From Burkholderiales bacterium Ga0077544 (GTDB taxonomy: Bacteria; Pseudomonadota; Gammaproteobacteria; Burkholderiales; Burkholderiaceae_D): a stretch of DNA of 64,000 nt. This document shows, one piece after another, positions 1 to 9,950 of this stretch (its first letter is position 1; each line of letters begins with the position of its first letter). The stretch is from NCBI GenBank assembly GCA_001464355.1, contig LNEU01000026.1, positions 480,239 through 544,238 on the forward strand. Reading direction: 5' to 3'. The position numbers and the translations under genes were made by a program. The notes below the pieces were generated by a model that worked only from the letters and a program-made list of their open reading frames with translations, ran no database searches and was not told the DNA's origin.

Positions 1-2084
1 GCTACTCGCTGCAAGAACTCGAACCACGTTTGTTCTCGTTCAACAATCCTATGGGCGCGTGTCCGGAATGCGATGGCTTGGGTCATATCGAATTCTTCGA
101 TCCAAAACGCATCGTCGCCTTCCCTAACTTGTCGCTCGCCAGCGGCGCGGTCAAAGGCTGGGACAGACGCAATCAGTTTTACTTCCAGATGCTGTCGAAT
201 CTGGCAGACTTCTACGGCTTTGATCTCGACGTACCGTTTGAAAAACTGCCGGAAGCCGCGCAGCAAGCGGTACTGTTCGGCTCAGGCAAACAAAAAATAC
301 CATTCACTTACGTCAATGAAAAAGGTCGCACCGTCATACGCGAACATGAATTTGAAGGTGTCGTGAATAATTTGCAACGCCGTTATCGCGAAACCGATTC
401 GATGGCAGTAAAGGAAGAGCTCGCCAAGTTCATCAATGAAAAAGGATGTCCGAGCTGCGATGGTGCGCGCTTGCGCGTTGAAGCACGCAATGTGCTGGTT
501 GGCAACGGCGCGCAAAAACGTGCCATCTATGAAGTTGCGGCGACACCTCTGCGTCAGACACTGGAGTTTTTTGAAACACTGACTTTGATCGGCGCCAAGA
601 AAGAAATCGCCGACCGCATCGTCAAGGAAATCGTTTCGCGCCTTAAGTTCTTGAACAACGTCGGCCTCGATTATCTGTCGCTGGACCGCAGCGCAGACAC
701 CTTGTCAGGCGGTGAAGCACAACGCATACGCCTTGCATCGCAAATCGGTTCCGGCCTGACCGGCGTCATGTATGTATTGGATGAACCGTCTATCGGCTTG
801 CATCAACGTGACAACGATCGATTGATAGAAACACTCAAGCATTTGCGCGACATCGGCAACAGCGTGTTGGTCGTCGAGCATGATGAAGATGCGATACGCT
901 GCGCCGATTACGTGGTCGATATGGGCATAGGCGCGGGCGTGCACGGCGGTGAAGTGATCGCCGAAGGTACGTTGAAAGATATCCTCAAAAGCAAAACCTC
1001 GCTGACGGCACAATATCTGAACGGCACACTCGGCATCGCCGTGCCGAAAAAGCGCACCTCATTCAATGCCAAGAAGCAGTTTGTGATCACAGGCGCGAGT
1101 GGCAACAACCTGAAGAACGTCACTCTGGAATTGCCGGTCGGTTTGCTGACCTGCGTTACTGGCGTATCGGGCTCGGGCAAATCAACGCTGGTCAACGACA
1201 CGTTGTATCACGCCGCATCGCGCCATTTGTACGGTTCGCAAGCGGAACCGGCGGTGCACGAATCGATCAGCGGCTTCGAGCATTTCGACAAAGTGATCTC
1301 CGTCGATCAGGCACCTATCGGTCGTACGCCACGCTCGAACCCGGCAACCTACACCGGCTTGTTTACACCAATACGTGATTTGTTTGCGACTGTTCCGACC
1401 TCGAAAGAACGTGGCTATTCAGCCGGACGTTTCTCCTTCAACGTCAAAGGCGGTCGTTGCGAAGCGTGTCAGGGAGATGGCGTGATCAAGGTTGAGATGC
1501 ATTTTCTGCCGGACGTCTATGTGCCCTGCGATGTCTGCCACGGCAATCGCTACAACCGCGAAACGCTGGAGATTCAATACAAGGGCAAGAGCATTACCGA
1601 AGTATTGAGCATGACGGTAGAAGAGGCGCATGTGTTCTTTAAACCGGTGCCTGTGATTGCGCGCAAATTGCAAACCTTGCTGGATGTCGGTCTCGGCTAC
1701 ATCCGTCTCGGGCAAAGTGCAACGACCTTGTCCGGCGGCGAAGCGCAACGCGTCAAGCTGTCGCTGGAATTATCAAAACGCGATACCGGCCGCACGCTCT
1801 ATATTCTGGACGAGCCAACCACAGGCTTGCACTTTCACGATATCGACTTGCTGTTGAAAGTGATACATCGCTTGCGCGACCAGGGCAATACGGTCGTCAT
1901 CATCGAACACAATCTGGACGTGATCAAGACAGCCGACTGGCTGATCGACATGGGACCGGAAGGTGGCGCTGGTGGTGGACAGGTAATCGGTACCGGCACG
2001 CCAGAAGATCTGGCGAAGAACCCTGCCAGCTTTACGGGCAAGTATCTGGCACCCTTACTGAAGCAGAAAAAATCAGCCGCATAA
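1..2084 (+). CDS. uvrA: UvrABC excinuclease subunit A, 5'-truncated by window edge
   Basis: UvrA is the damage-recognition ATPase of nucleotide excision repair; it acts as a dimer and loads UvrB. The reading frame is open from base 3 with no start codon in view, so the N-terminal part (first Walker A region) lies outside the window; the TTG at 30 is not the real start. Visible are a zinc-module half CPECDGLG near base 60 and CPSCDGAR near 450, two ABC signature motifs LSGGEAQR (about 702 and 1729), the second Walker [10 protein letters not shown] near 1160, a second zinc module with CEACQGDG and CDVCHGNRY (about 1458-1560), and the Walker B strings [10 protein letters not shown] and [10 protein letters not shown]. 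The C-terminus is complete and a terminator follows within 30 bases. Confidence 0.97.
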   Translation, partial: YSLQELEPRLFSFNNPMGACPECDGLGHIEFFDPKRIVAFPNLSLASGAVKGWDRRNQFYFQMLSNLADFYGFDLDVPFEKLPEAAQQAVLFGSGKQKIPFTYVNEKGRTVIREHEFEGVVNNLQRRYRETDSMAVKEELAKFINEKGCPSCDGARLRVEARNVLVGNGAQKRAIYEVAATPLRQTLEFFETLTLIGAKKEIADRIVKEIVSRLKFLNNVGLDYLSLDRSADTLSGGEAQRIRLASQIGSGLTGVMYVLDEPSIGLHQRDNDRLIETLKHLRDIGNSVLVVEHDEDAIRCADYVVDMGIGAGVHGGEVIAEGTLKDILKSKTSLTAQYLNGTLGIAVPKKRTSFNAKKQFVITGASGNNLKNVTLELPVGLLTCVTGVSGSGKSTLVNDTLYHAASRHLYGSQAEPAVHESISGFEHFDKVISVDQAPIGRTPRSNPATYTGLFTPIRDLFATVPTSKERGYSAGRFSFNVKGGRCEACQGDGVIKVEMHFLPDVYVPCDVCHGNRYNRETLEIQYKGKSITEVLSMTVEEAHVFFKPVPVIARKLQTLLDVGLGYIRLGQSATTLSGGEAQRVKLSLELSKRDTGRTLYILDEPTTGLHFHDIDLLLKVIHRLRDQGNTVVIIEHNLDVIKTADWLIDMGPEGGAGGGQVIGTGTPEDLAKNPASFTGKYLAPLLKQKKSAA

Positions 2085-2104
2085 ATATCAGCTGAACATC
2101 AATA

Positions 2105-2140
2105 AAAAAAGGGCGAACTTCGGTTCGCCCTTTTTCTTTT
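2105..2140. terminator. bidirectional intrinsic terminator after uvrA
   Basis: An 8-bp perfect stem GGGCGAAC/GTTCGCCC (2111-2118 with 2123-2130) closes a stable TTCG tetraloop. It is flanked by an A-run on the left and a T-run on the right, so it can stop uvrA on the plus strand and the convergent AEC transporter gene on the minus strand. Confidence 0.9.
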
Positions 2141-2151
2141 TCTGTGCAGAT

Positions 2152-3069
2152 TTATTTGGGAAGGCCCATCCATAAACCAACAGGTACGAATAGCAGCGCA
2201 GCCAGATTACCCAGCAAGACTATCGATGCGACTTTGTCCGGTTCCTGCTTGTATTGTTCGGCCACCATGAAACAGAACACTGCCGGCGGCAACGATGCAA
2301 ACAGGAACATTTGTCCGCGCTGCTCTGCCGTCAAACTGATGAACTGATCCAGCAACATGGCGACTGCCAGACCAGCGATGGGACAAACGATGGCGCCCAT
2401 CAAACCGATATTCCAGCTTTTTAAACTGACATCAATCATACGCACACCGAGTGCAAACAACATCAATGGGATGCAGGCATCGCCCAGCATTTTCATCGCG
2501 ATGAACAAAGGTGGTGGCAAAGGCACGTGGATAATCGCGAATGTCATGCCGACAATCATTGCGATCATCATGGGATTCGCGAGGAATTTCCAAGGCGATG
2601 TGCGCACACCGTTTTTATCGCGACCGCTTTCGATAATCTTGATGCCGACTGAAAAATAAACCAGATTACAAGCCATGAACAAGGCCACTGCGGAACCCAG
2701 GCTGGATGTACCGAACGCGAGTATCGCCAAAGGCAAACCCATATTGCCGCAATTGTTGTACATCATGGGCGGAACAAAACTGCGCACGTCGTAACCAAGC
2801 CAGCGCGCAATCGGCCACGCCAGCAAACCCGAACCGAGCGAGATCAAGGCACCGGCAAGGATCAGCATGCCGTTGTGCGCCAGATCGAAATCCTTGGCCG
2901 CCAACGCAGTGAATACCAATAGAGGACACAACACATCCATGCTGACGCGATTGACGGCAGTCATATCCGAGCGCACCGACTCGCCGCGCAAGCGCGCGTA
3001 ACCATAGCCCAGCGCGATGATGATGAAGACCGGCAAAATAATGCCGAGTATGCGTTCAAATATTTCCAT
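2152..3069 (-). CDS. AEC (auxin efflux carrier) family transporter
   Basis: A 305-residue, very hydrophobic inner-membrane protein with about ten predicted membrane segments and a central hydrophilic stretch (around ERGRDKNGVR). The length and the pattern of paired helices with an NNCGNMGLPLA motif in the first half (about residues 105-115) fit the AEC/YfdV/MdcF-type carriers, which export or import small organic anions. The substrate cannot be told from sequence. The gene is convergent with uvrA and shares its terminator; the gap to the next minus-strand gene upstream (3194) is 124 bases, so it may be transcribed separately. Confidence 0.85.
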   Translation of the reverse strand: MEIFERILGIILPVFIIIALGYGYARLRGESVRSDMTAVNRVSMDVLCPLLVFTALAAKDFDLAHNGMLILAGALISLGSGLLAWPIARWLGYDVRSFVPPMMYNNCGNMGLPLAILAFGTSSLGSAVALFMACNLVYFSVGIKIIESGRDKNGVRTSPWKFLANPMMIAMIVGMTFAIIHVPLPPPLFIAMKMLGDACIPLMLFALGVRMIDVSLKSWNIGLMGAIVCPIAGLAVAMLLDQFISLTAEQRGQMFLFASLPPAVFCFMVAEQYKQEPDKVASIVLLGNLAALLFVPVGLWMGLPK

Positions 3070-3193
3070 TTATCCAACCATGTTGACCGCAATGAAAAAT
3101 GCCGAACAGGAGTGCTCCCATTCGGCATAGCTATCCTCGCACCACCTTACTACAACAAGCTTATGCGCTGCTTACAGCATCTCGAAAATCAAA

Positions 3194-4720
3194 TTACGGA
3201 CGCTTGATGTCGTAACGCGCAAGGAATTGGCACCCGTATACAGGCAAGAATGATGGAATACGGTAATAGCGATCAGCAATCGTTTTGAGGATGCGCTCGC
3301 GATACACCTCATAGTTGAAATCCTTGCCATCGGCGTACCAGAAGGTGATGCCATCCGCTTGCATCGTATGCACAGTCACCGTCGCAAAATAAGGCTTCAA
3401 TTCATCCGCATTAATTGCGCGTCTATCAAAAATACGTATGGTCTTGCCCGCATATTTTTTGAAATCGACATTTAAATCATCCTGACGCGCATGGAATTTA
3501 CCTGTGCCGAAGGTCGGCAAATATTCACCCGCGTGATACGACAATAAGGCAGATGGCGTGTAAGCGCGCGCCATGATCGCGCCATCCGCAGGCAAACCTC
3601 TGCGCAAGGTATTGACGATAGTTGGCGCTTGCTTGTGGAAGACGATGTCATCGTGCAGCGCATAGTCTTTCCACATCGTGGTCGGCAGCAAAATAATCGC
3701 TGCCAGGAACAGGAAATGCGGCACGGCAAACCATGCAGTCCATTTTGCATACTTGCGCAAATCGTCTGCATTGGCAGTCGTACCGATGAACAAAAACAAG
3801 AAAGGCATGAAGCCCAGCACCCAGTGCAGGCCTATAGTCTTTTCCATAGACAGCAAAAGGAACAAGGCAAACGGCACCAAGAACAACACCACGATGGCGC
3901 CGCGCTGGATCATCATGCCCCCCGAACGCAACAACTTGACGAATACCCAAGGCGTGATCAGGTAAATCATCATCAAACCATATTCGGCAACCGTATAGAA
4001 TGAAAACTGCGTGTTCTCGTTGCGATTGATCATGTTGAACATCACATTGGTCCAGCAATTATTCGCATTGAAAACCACGGTGATCGCGAACAAGGGGGCA
4101 GAACATGCGGCAATGATGATCAGCTTGAGCCAGCCACGACGCGAGCGGCAAAGATAGACGAAGTAGGCGATCGCCAGCAAACCGGCGAAGTATTTCGACA
4201 ACAGCGCGAAACCAAGAAAGATGCCTGCACCGAAAAACCAGGAAAGCTTGTCAGATATCGTGCCGCGAATAAAGCAGTAGCCACTCAGGAAGATGAAGAA
4301 AATCAGTGGCGTATCGGTCGTCACCAGATTCAGCAACAGCGTGAATGGCAACAACAGAAACAAGGTACCGAGGCGATATGCAGCACCTTCCTGATACGGC
4401 GACAGCCTACGTAATAAATCCACCAAACCCAGCGCAATCAGACTCCACATCAGTACAGTAAAAAACCGCAGCGACAAAGGGTGGGCAGAAACGCTATTCA
4501 GCACAAACAATAACCAGCCGACCATAGGCGGATGATCGGAATAGCCCCAGGCCGGGAATACGCCCCATTGATAGAAAAACGCTTCGTCGCCGGTCATCGG
4601 GAAATAGGCGGCCAGCCACATCTTGATCATCAGCGTGATCACAAACGTCCACTTGAAAACCTGACGCGCACGCACCGGATCGGCACCAGCGTACAGTGAA
4701 CGTGTTGAATTCAAATTCAT
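3194..4720 (-). CDS. ArnT-like GT-C glycosyltransferase (GT39/GT83 type)
   Basis: A 508-residue polytopic membrane protein. An N-terminal helix is followed by a periplasmic loop with the motif PMTGDEAFFYQWG and then GYSDHPPMVGW (residues about 41-70). The acidic DEA with the downstream DHPP is the signature of the ArnT/PMT-type lipid-phosphate-dependent glycosyltransferases, which take a sugar from a polyprenyl-phosphate carrier on the periplasmic face. About ten further membrane helices and a soluble C-terminal domain (from about residue 390) follow. It is the last gene of a cassette with a small DMT-type membrane protein and a HAD-UbiA fusion, 9 bases downstream of the former. ArnT proper uses aminoarabinose, but no arn genes are here, so donor and acceptor are unknown. 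Confidence 0.85.
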   Translation of the reverse strand: MNLNSTRSLYAGADPVRARQVFKWTFVITLMIKMWLAAYFPMTGDEAFFYQWGVFPAWGYSDHPPMVGWLLFVLNSVSAHPLSLRFFTVLMWSLIALGLVDLLRRLSPYQEGAAYRLGTLFLLLPFTLLLNLVTTDTPLIFFIFLSGYCFIRGTISDKLSWFFGAGIFLGFALLSKYFAGLLAIAYFVYLCRSRRGWLKLIIIAACSAPLFAITVVFNANNCWTNVMFNMINRNENTQFSFYTVAEYGLMMIYLITPWVFVKLLRSGGMMIQRGAIVVLFLVPFALFLLLSMEKTIGLHWVLGFMPFLFLFIGTTANADDLRKYAKWTAWFAVPHFLFLAAIILLPTTMWKDYALHDDIVFHKQAPTIVNTLRRGLPADGAIMARAYTPSALLSYHAGEYLPTFGTGKFHARQDDLNVDFKKYAGKTIRIFDRRAINADELKPYFATVTVHTMQADGITFWYADGKDFNYEVYRERILKTIADRYYRIPSFLPVYGCQFLARYDIKRP

Positions 4721-4729
4721 TGCAATTCC

Positions 4730-5107
4730 TTAATTCTTTACCGACAGGACAAGCACGCCTGCAATTACCAGCGATACGCCAAGCACCTTGTACAGGCTGA
4801 CCGATTCGCCCAAAATAAATATCCCCGCCAGCGTCGTCAAGACGACGCCTAGCGAAATCAATGGATACGCCATGCTGACGTCCAGTTTGCCGAGTACCAG
4901 CAGCCACAGCCCGGCACTCGCGCCAAAACAAATCATGCCGCCCCAGATCAAGGGGCTGGTCAGCGCCAGCCAATAGACAGAACGCATGCCGTTCGACATC
5001 GCCTGCTGAATCGCCGGTGATGACATGCCCATCTTCAATAACACTTGTGCTGCAGCCGTCAGGCATACGCAAAATAGTGCCAGCCCCAAAGCGCCCATCT
5101 GGCTCAT
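4730..5107 (-). CDS. small DMT/EamA-type membrane protein, candidate lipid-linked sugar flippase
   Basis: A 125-residue protein with four predicted membrane helices and a short loop after the first, the architecture of SMR/EamA half-transporters. It carries QVLLKMGM early on and the strings LDVSMAYPL and LGESVSLYKVLGV in the second half, typical of the ArnE/ArnF and related DMT flippase components. Its start codon overlaps the stop of the upstream UbiA gene as ATGA (5104-5107), so the two are translationally coupled, and the ArnT-like transferase follows 9 bases later. Context suggests that it flips a polyprenyl-phosphate sugar; a general drug or metabolite exporter is the alternative. Confidence 0.75.
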   Translation of the reverse strand: MSQMGALGLALFCVCLTAAAQVLLKMGMSSPAIQQAMSNGMRSVYWLALTSPLIWGGMICFGASAGLWLLVLGKLDVSMAYPLISLGVVLTTLAGIFILGESVSLYKVLGVSLVIAGVLVLSVKN

Positions 5108-6618
5108 GGCATCACTCCCATCGTTGCTGCCAATGCAACGCAGGCAACCAATGCCGCGACTATCCAGCTGGCACGATCAGTTATCGCAAACAGCAGTGGA
5201 TCATCATGGATTTCCATCCTTGAAATTTTTAGCCACAAACGCATGATCCAGAACAGCATCAGCGGCAGAATCAGCCACAAGATTTCTGCATGCGGATACA
5301 TGGCACCGCCGACCTGACTATCCACATATAGCGCCAGCAACATCACCGCGACAAATCCACTGGCGATGCCCATCGATATCAGATAAGACAAATCGCTGGT
5401 GCGATAGCCGCGTCCGGCCAGCGAAACCTTTCCATCGCCGCTCATGAACTCCAGCTCGGCGCAGCGCTTGACCAATGCCAGGCTCAGGAACATGAACAGA
5501 GAAACCGCCAGCAGCCAGTTGGAAATCACCACCGTGCTGACCAGACCGCCGGCCAGGATGCGGTGCGTATAAAGCGAGGCAAGCACCAGCACATCAACAA
5601 TCGCCACCTGCTTCAGGCGCGCCGAATACAGCAAGGTAGCGACCACATACAACACCATCAGACCAAAAAACGGCAGGGAAATGGCAGCCGCCAGCCACAG
5701 GGACAAAGGCAGCAATACCAGCACCAGGACGACGCCGAACTGAATCGTCAGTGTCGCCGCAGCGAAAGGTCGTGCACGCTTGCGTGGATGCGCGCGATCG
5801 GATGCCAGATCGAATAAATCGTTGATGACATACGTCGCCGATGCGCACAGTCCGAATGCAATGAATGCCAGCAGCGTGGCCAACCAGCTATCCCCACTCA
5901 AATCATGCGCAGCCATCAAAGGCACGAACAGCAAGGCGTTCTTGGCCCATTGATGCAGGCGCAAGGCTTTGATCACCAGAAGCAACGTGAACGGGCGTGG
6001 CGGAACGATCAGAGTCGGCGTTTTGATTTTTTGTGCTTGCGCGACGATAGAGGACGATGCATTGACGACGATGATTTCTGTCGCACTGCGCCATACCGAT
6101 AGATCCGCAGCACCATTCCCCGCATAAGCGAAACCGCCAGCGCCAGCATCTGCGATGATCGCTTGCAGCTTGGTGCGGGATTTCAGATTGGTCGCCTCGT
6201 CGCTGCCGAGCACCGTATCGAAGATACCAAGAAAATCAGCAACGCGCTGCACCAGCGTTCGATCGGATGCACTGGCCAGAATCAAGCGACGACCGGCTGC
6301 ACGTTGCTGCTGCAGATAGCCCAGTAGCGCATCGTTATAAGGTAGCAGCGACACATCAAGCTGGATGCGTCTGGCGATCTGCGATTTCAAATTGCCGCGT
6401 CCACGCAACAGCCATACACAGCAAAGAAATAGATAGAGAGGATTGCGTTTGATCAGCAGCAAGACCGACTCGAATAAAAGATCGGTATAAGTCAACGTGC
6501 CATCAAGATCGACATACAGAGGCAGCGCAGCGTTGTCTGCCGCGTTCGGCACATCGTCACGCACGGCATCGGGCGCTGCAAATGAAGGACGAGAAAAACT
6601 GCCGGGGGAAACGCTCAA
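5104..6618 (-). CDS. HAD phosphatase-UbiA prenyltransferase fusion (DPPR-synthase-like)
   Basis: A 504-residue two-domain protein. Residues about 33-205 form a HAD hydrolase: motif I DLDGTLT (nucleophile D37, acid D39), motif II near SASD (115-119), K150, and motif IV around GNGAADLSVW. Residues about 210-500 are a UbiA-type membrane prenyltransferase with the first Asp motif NDLFDLASD (266-274), followed by RAHPRKRARPFAAA, and the second site YSARLK...VDVLVLASLYTHR (331-353). The DRAHP-KR-RP-AA string resembles mycobacterial decaprenyl-phosphate phosphoribosyltransferase more than ubiquinone UbiA enzymes. The inferred role is to make a polyprenyl-phospho-5-phosphoribose and dephosphorylate it in one polypeptide. 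It is the first gene of the cassette with the flippase-like protein and the GT-C transferase. Confidence 0.85.
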   Translation of the reverse strand: MSVSPGSFSRPSFAAPDAVRDDVPNAADNAALPLYVDLDGTLTYTDLLFESVLLLIKRNPLYLFLCCVWLLRGRGNLKSQIARRIQLDVSLLPYNDALLGYLQQQRAAGRRLILASASDRTLVQRVADFLGIFDTVLGSDEATNLKSRTKLQAIIADAGAGGFAYAGNGAADLSVWRSATEIIVVNASSSIVAQAQKIKTPTLIVPPRPFTLLLVIKALRLHQWAKNALLFVPLMAAHDLSGDSWLATLLAFIAFGLCASATYVINDLFDLASDRAHPRKRARPFAAATLTIQFGVVLVLVLLPLSLWLAAAISLPFFGLMVLYVVATLLYSARLKQVAIVDVLVLASLYTHRILAGGLVSTVVISNWLLAVSLFMFLSLALVKRCAELEFMSGDGKVSLAGRGYRTSDLSYLISMGIASGFVAVMLLALYVDSQVGGAMYPHAEILWLILPLMLFWIMRLWLKISRMEIHDDPLLFAITDRASWIVAALVACVALAATMGVMP

Positions 6619-6806
6619 ATCACCACCATGGGAACAAGAGAAATTTTAAGAAACGAACAATCGCGTTGCCAGGGACGCTGACAGTGAAATACATCAGCGA
6701 AGTTCATGATCGGGAAAATGCAAGTGCCACTGCATTACTGGCAAATGCATTTACAGGTGGGCAATTTTCCGTCTTCACATAGCCAGCGTCAACCACAAAT
6801 GCCGGC

Positions 6807-8795
6807 CTATGCTTTTAGCAAACGCGCTTCCGCACGTGCGAGCTCTTCGACGGCACCGCGCAAGACCAGAATGTCACCTTCCAGCAGTGTCGTATCCGGC
6901 GCCCAGTCTATGCGCACGCCGTTGCGTCGCAGCGCGGTCACTTCTGCGCCCAGCGCATCCAGCCCCAATTGTCCCAGCTTTTTGCCAAGCGCGTTCGCGC
7001 TATCGGTCAGCAGCACGGAGCGCAAGCGCACTTGCAAATGCTCGGGCGTATCCGACACATCGCTGGCACCATGGAAAAATCCTCGCAGCGACGCATAACG
7101 TTCGCCGCGCGCCATTTGAATCGTATGCACGACACGCCGCAAAGGTACGCCCATCGTCAGCAATGCGTGCGAAGCCAGCATCAGACTGCCTTCTATCGCT
7201 TCGGGCACGACTTCCGACGCCCCGGCAGCGCGCAATTTATCCAGATCCGAATCATCGTAGCTGCGCACAATGACTGGAAGCGTCGGTGCCAGATCCTTCA
7301 TATGATGCAATACCTTCAATGCCGACGGCGTACTGGCATAGGTAATTACTAGTGCCGCCGCACGATTGATGCCGGCTGCTACCAGGCTTTCGCGACGACC
7401 CGCATCGCCATACGACACGTTCACACCAGCTGCCTGCGCATCGCGCACGCGATCGGGATCCAGATCCAGCGCCTGATAAGGAATACCCTCCTCATCCAGC
7501 AACTTGGCCAGACTCTGGCCGGTGCGGCCAAAGCCGGCAATCACGACATGCTGCTGTGCCGACATCGTGCGCGTCGCAATCTGCGTCAAGGCCAGCGATT
7601 GCGCCATCCACTCGTTCGACGACAATTTCATCACGATCGCATCGGATTTGGCGAGAATGACGGGTGCGGCCAGCATGGACAGCACCATCGATGCCAGAAT
7701 CAATTGAATAATCAGGGGCTCAATCAGATTCAAGGCGCTGATCTGATGCAGCAGTACAAATCCGAATTCGCCCGCTTGCGCCAAGGCCAATCCGGTACGC
7801 AATGCCACGCCGACCGGCGCGCCAAACCATTTCGCCAAGATTGTCACCAAACCGAATTTAAGCAAAACCGGCCCGGTCAGCAGCAGCAATACCAGCCACC
7901 AGTATTCGATCACCAGACGCACATTCAGCAACATGCCGATCGAGATAAAGAACAAGCCGAGTAATACATCGCGAAACGATTTGATGTCCTCTTCCACCTG
8001 GTGCTTGTATTCGGTTTCGGAAATCAGCATGCCGGCGACAAATGCACCCAAGGCCAGCGACAAGCCGGCCATCTCGGTAATCCACGCCGCGCCCAAAGTA
8101 ATCAGCAATAGATTCAGCATGAACAATTCTTGCGAGCGTCGTTTGACGACAATGCGGAACCAGCTGCGAATCAACTTATGTCCGACGAAAAAAAGCAGAA
8201 ACAGCACAATGACCGCCTTGAATGCCGCCCATAAAAGCGTGGCAACCAGATCACCGTCGGGATTAGCCAGCGCAGGAGTCAGGATTAACAGCGGCACCAG
8301 CGCCAGATCCTGAAACAGCAATATGCCGATGATGCGACGGCCGTGTTCGCTTTCCAGCTCCAGGCGCTCGGTCAATATTTTTGAAACAATGGCGGTCGAG
8401 GACATCGCCAGCGCACCGCCAATGGCAAACGCAGCTTGCCAACTGATCGCACTTAAACGCGTGGATAGTTGTGCCACCAGCCAGCCAAAGATCATCGTCA
8501 ATATGATGGTCAGCAACACCTGCGCCATACCGAGCCCAAAAACGGTGCGCCGCATCGCCGACAACTTCGCCAGAGAAAATTCGAGCCCGATGGAGAACAT
8601 CAGGAACACCACGCCGAATTCGCCCAAGGCATGCGTAGTAGCATTGTCTTCCGCCCAACCCAGGGTGTGCGGGCCGATCAAGATACCTGCCACCAGATAA
8701 CCCAGCATCGGCGGCAAATGCATCATGCGGAAAGCCACCACGCCCAAGACCGCAGCAGCAAGCAACAGAAGGGTAAGTTCTAAAGGGGAAAGCAT
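6807..8795 (-). CDS. Kef-type monovalent cation:proton antiporter (CPA2) with TrkA-N and TrkA-C domains
   Basis: A 662-residue protein in three parts. The first about 390 residues form a CPA2 Na+/H+ exchanger-type membrane domain of about 12 helices. Then comes a Rossmann TrkA-N/RCK domain beginning at VVIAGFGRTGQSLA (about residue 414) with DLDPDRV closing the nucleotide site, and a TrkA-C domain covers the last about 80 residues. This is the layout of KefB/KefC, which export K+ in exchange for H+ and are gated by glutathione adducts or nucleotides. Which of them it matches best cannot be settled by eye. It is divergent from kdsD, a pairing common in Burkholderiales. Confidence 0.92.
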   Translation of the reverse strand: MLSPLELTLLLLAAAVLGVVAFRMMHLPPMLGYLVAGILIGPHTLGWAEDNATTHALGEFGVVFLMFSIGLEFSLAKLSAMRRTVFGLGMAQVLLTIILTMIFGWLVAQLSTRLSAISWQAAFAIGGALAMSSTAIVSKILTERLELESEHGRRIIGILLFQDLALVPLLILTPALANPDGDLVATLLWAAFKAVIVLFLLFFVGHKLIRSWFRIVVKRRSQELFMLNLLLITLGAAWITEMAGLSLALGAFVAGMLISETEYKHQVEEDIKSFRDVLLGLFFISIGMLLNVRLVIEYWWLVLLLLTGPVLLKFGLVTILAKWFGAPVGVALRTGLALAQAGEFGFVLLHQISALNLIEPLIIQLILASMVLSMLAAPVILAKSDAIVMKLSSNEWMAQSLALTQIATRTMSAQQHVVIAGFGRTGQSLAKLLDEEGIPYQALDLDPDRVRDAQAAGVNVSYGDAGRRESLVAAGINRAAALVITYASTPSALKVLHHMKDLAPTLPVIVRSYDDSDLDKLRAAGASEVVPEAIEGSLMLASHALLTMGVPLRRVVHTIQMARGERYASLRGFFHGASDVSDTPEHLQVRLRSVLLTDSANALGKKLGQLGLDALGAEVTALRRNGVRIDWAPDTTLLEGDILVLRGAVEELARAEARLLKA

Positions 8796-8909
8796 AGTGT
8801 GATGCCGGCTGGGGTTATTCGGGAAATGCGCGTAGAAGCATCAAAACATAATTTTCTGCGTCTGGCAGGTTTTTTGCTTAGTCAGCTCTTCTTGCCAGAT
8901 GAATTCGTT

Positions 8910-8915
8910 TATACT
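8910..8915 (+). promoter_or_regulatory. candidate -10 box TATACT just upstream of kdsD
   Basis: TATACT lies six bases before the ATG at 8922. If it is a true -10, transcription would begin at or next to the start codon, giving a leaderless mRNA. No -35 box at 17 bases is convincing; TTGCCA at 8892-8897 is only 12 bases away. Treat it as a candidate. Confidence 0.35.
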
Positions 8916-8921
8916 TTCGGC

Positions 8922-9950
8922 ATGAGTGTACCCCATGCCAAAACCGTGCCCGCAATTTTTGATGCGATCAGCACTACCCGCGCGCTGCAATTTGCCAGCG
9001 CAACCCTGCAAATCGAAGCAGATGCAATTCTTGCACTAAAGAAAAGAATCAGCGAAGAAACCAGCGCGCAATTTGTCAAAGCAGTTTCCCTGTTATTGAA
9101 CTGCAATGGCCGCGTGGTCGTATCAGGCATCGGCAAGTCCGGCCATATCGCGCGCAAGATTGCGTCCACGCTCGCCTCGACCGGGACGCCAGCGCTATTC
9201 GTGCACGCTGCCGAAGCTTCGCACGGCGATCTGGGGATGATTACCGCCAACGACGCACTTATCGCGATTTCATATTCTGGCGAAGCTGGCGAATTGCTGG
9301 CCATCGTGCCGATCATCAAACGCATGGGCGCAACGCTGATTGCGATTACCGGCAATGACGCTTCCAGTCTGGCGCAGTTTGCCGACGTGCACTTGAACGT
9401 CAAGGTCGACAAGGAAGCCTGCCCCTTGAATCTGGCACCGACCGCCAGCACGACAGCCACATTAGCTCTTGGCGATGCACTGGCGATGGCACTGCTGGAT
9501 GCACGGGGCTTTGGCGAAGAAGATTTTGCGCGCTCACATCCTGGCGGCGCGCTCGGCCGCCGTTTGCTGACGCACGTACGCGATGTGATGCGCACCGGTG
9601 AGGCGATTCCTACCGTTGCGGCCGATGCAACTTTATATGCTGCACTGCTGGAAATCAGTAAAAAAGGCATGGCCATGACATCGGTGGTCGATGCCGACGG
9701 CAAAGCGATAGGCGTATTTACCGATGGTGATTTGCGCCGTCTGATTGAAAACAAACAAGATTTTTCGACGCTGTCGATTGCCGATGTGATGCACGCCAAC
9801 CCGCGCAATGTGCAACCGGAGCAGCTTGCCGTGGACGCAGTCGACATGATGGAAGAATTCCGCATCAATCAATTGTTGGTGACCGATGCTGATGGCAAGC
9901 TGGTCGGTGCATTGCACATACACGACCTGACCCGCGCGAAAGTAATCTGA
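8922..9950 (+). CDS. kdsD: D-arabinose 5-phosphate isomerase
   Basis: KdsD converts ribulose 5-phosphate to arabinose 5-phosphate, the first step of Kdo synthesis for LPS. From the ATG at 8922 the protein has 342 residues, close to the family norm (about 325-340); the frame is open further upstream to 8799, but those 41 residues look unlike the family. An N-terminal SIS domain carries SGIGKSGHIARK and EASHGDLGMI, and two CBS domains follow in the C-terminal third (about 225-342, with MAMTSVVDADGKAIGVFTDGD cut short here to show its CBS character as TSVVDADGKAIGVFTDG). The stop TGA shares one base with the ATG of kdsC. There is no clear Shine-Dalgarno before 8922. Confidence 0.93.
   Translation: MSVPHAKTVPAIFDAISTTRALQFASATLQIEADAILALKKRISEETSAQFVKAVSLLLNCNGRVVVSGIGKSGHIARKIASTLASTGTPALFVHAAEASHGDLGMITANDALIAISYSGEAGELLAIVPIIKRMGATLIAITGNDASSLAQFADVHLNVKVDKEACPLNLAPTASTTATLALGDALAMALLDARGFGEEDFARSHPGGALGRRLLTHVRDVMRTGEAIPTVAADATLYAALLEISKKGMAMTSVVDADGKAIGVFTDGDLRRLIENKQDFSTLSIADVMHANPRNVQPEQLAVDAVDMMEEFRINQLLVTDADGKLVGALHIHDLTRAKVI

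Noticed and set aside
8799..8921. kdsD starting at 8799 with 41 extra residues
   Set aside because: The extra segment has no family look, the ATG at 8922 gives the normal length, and a -10 box lies inside the putative extension.
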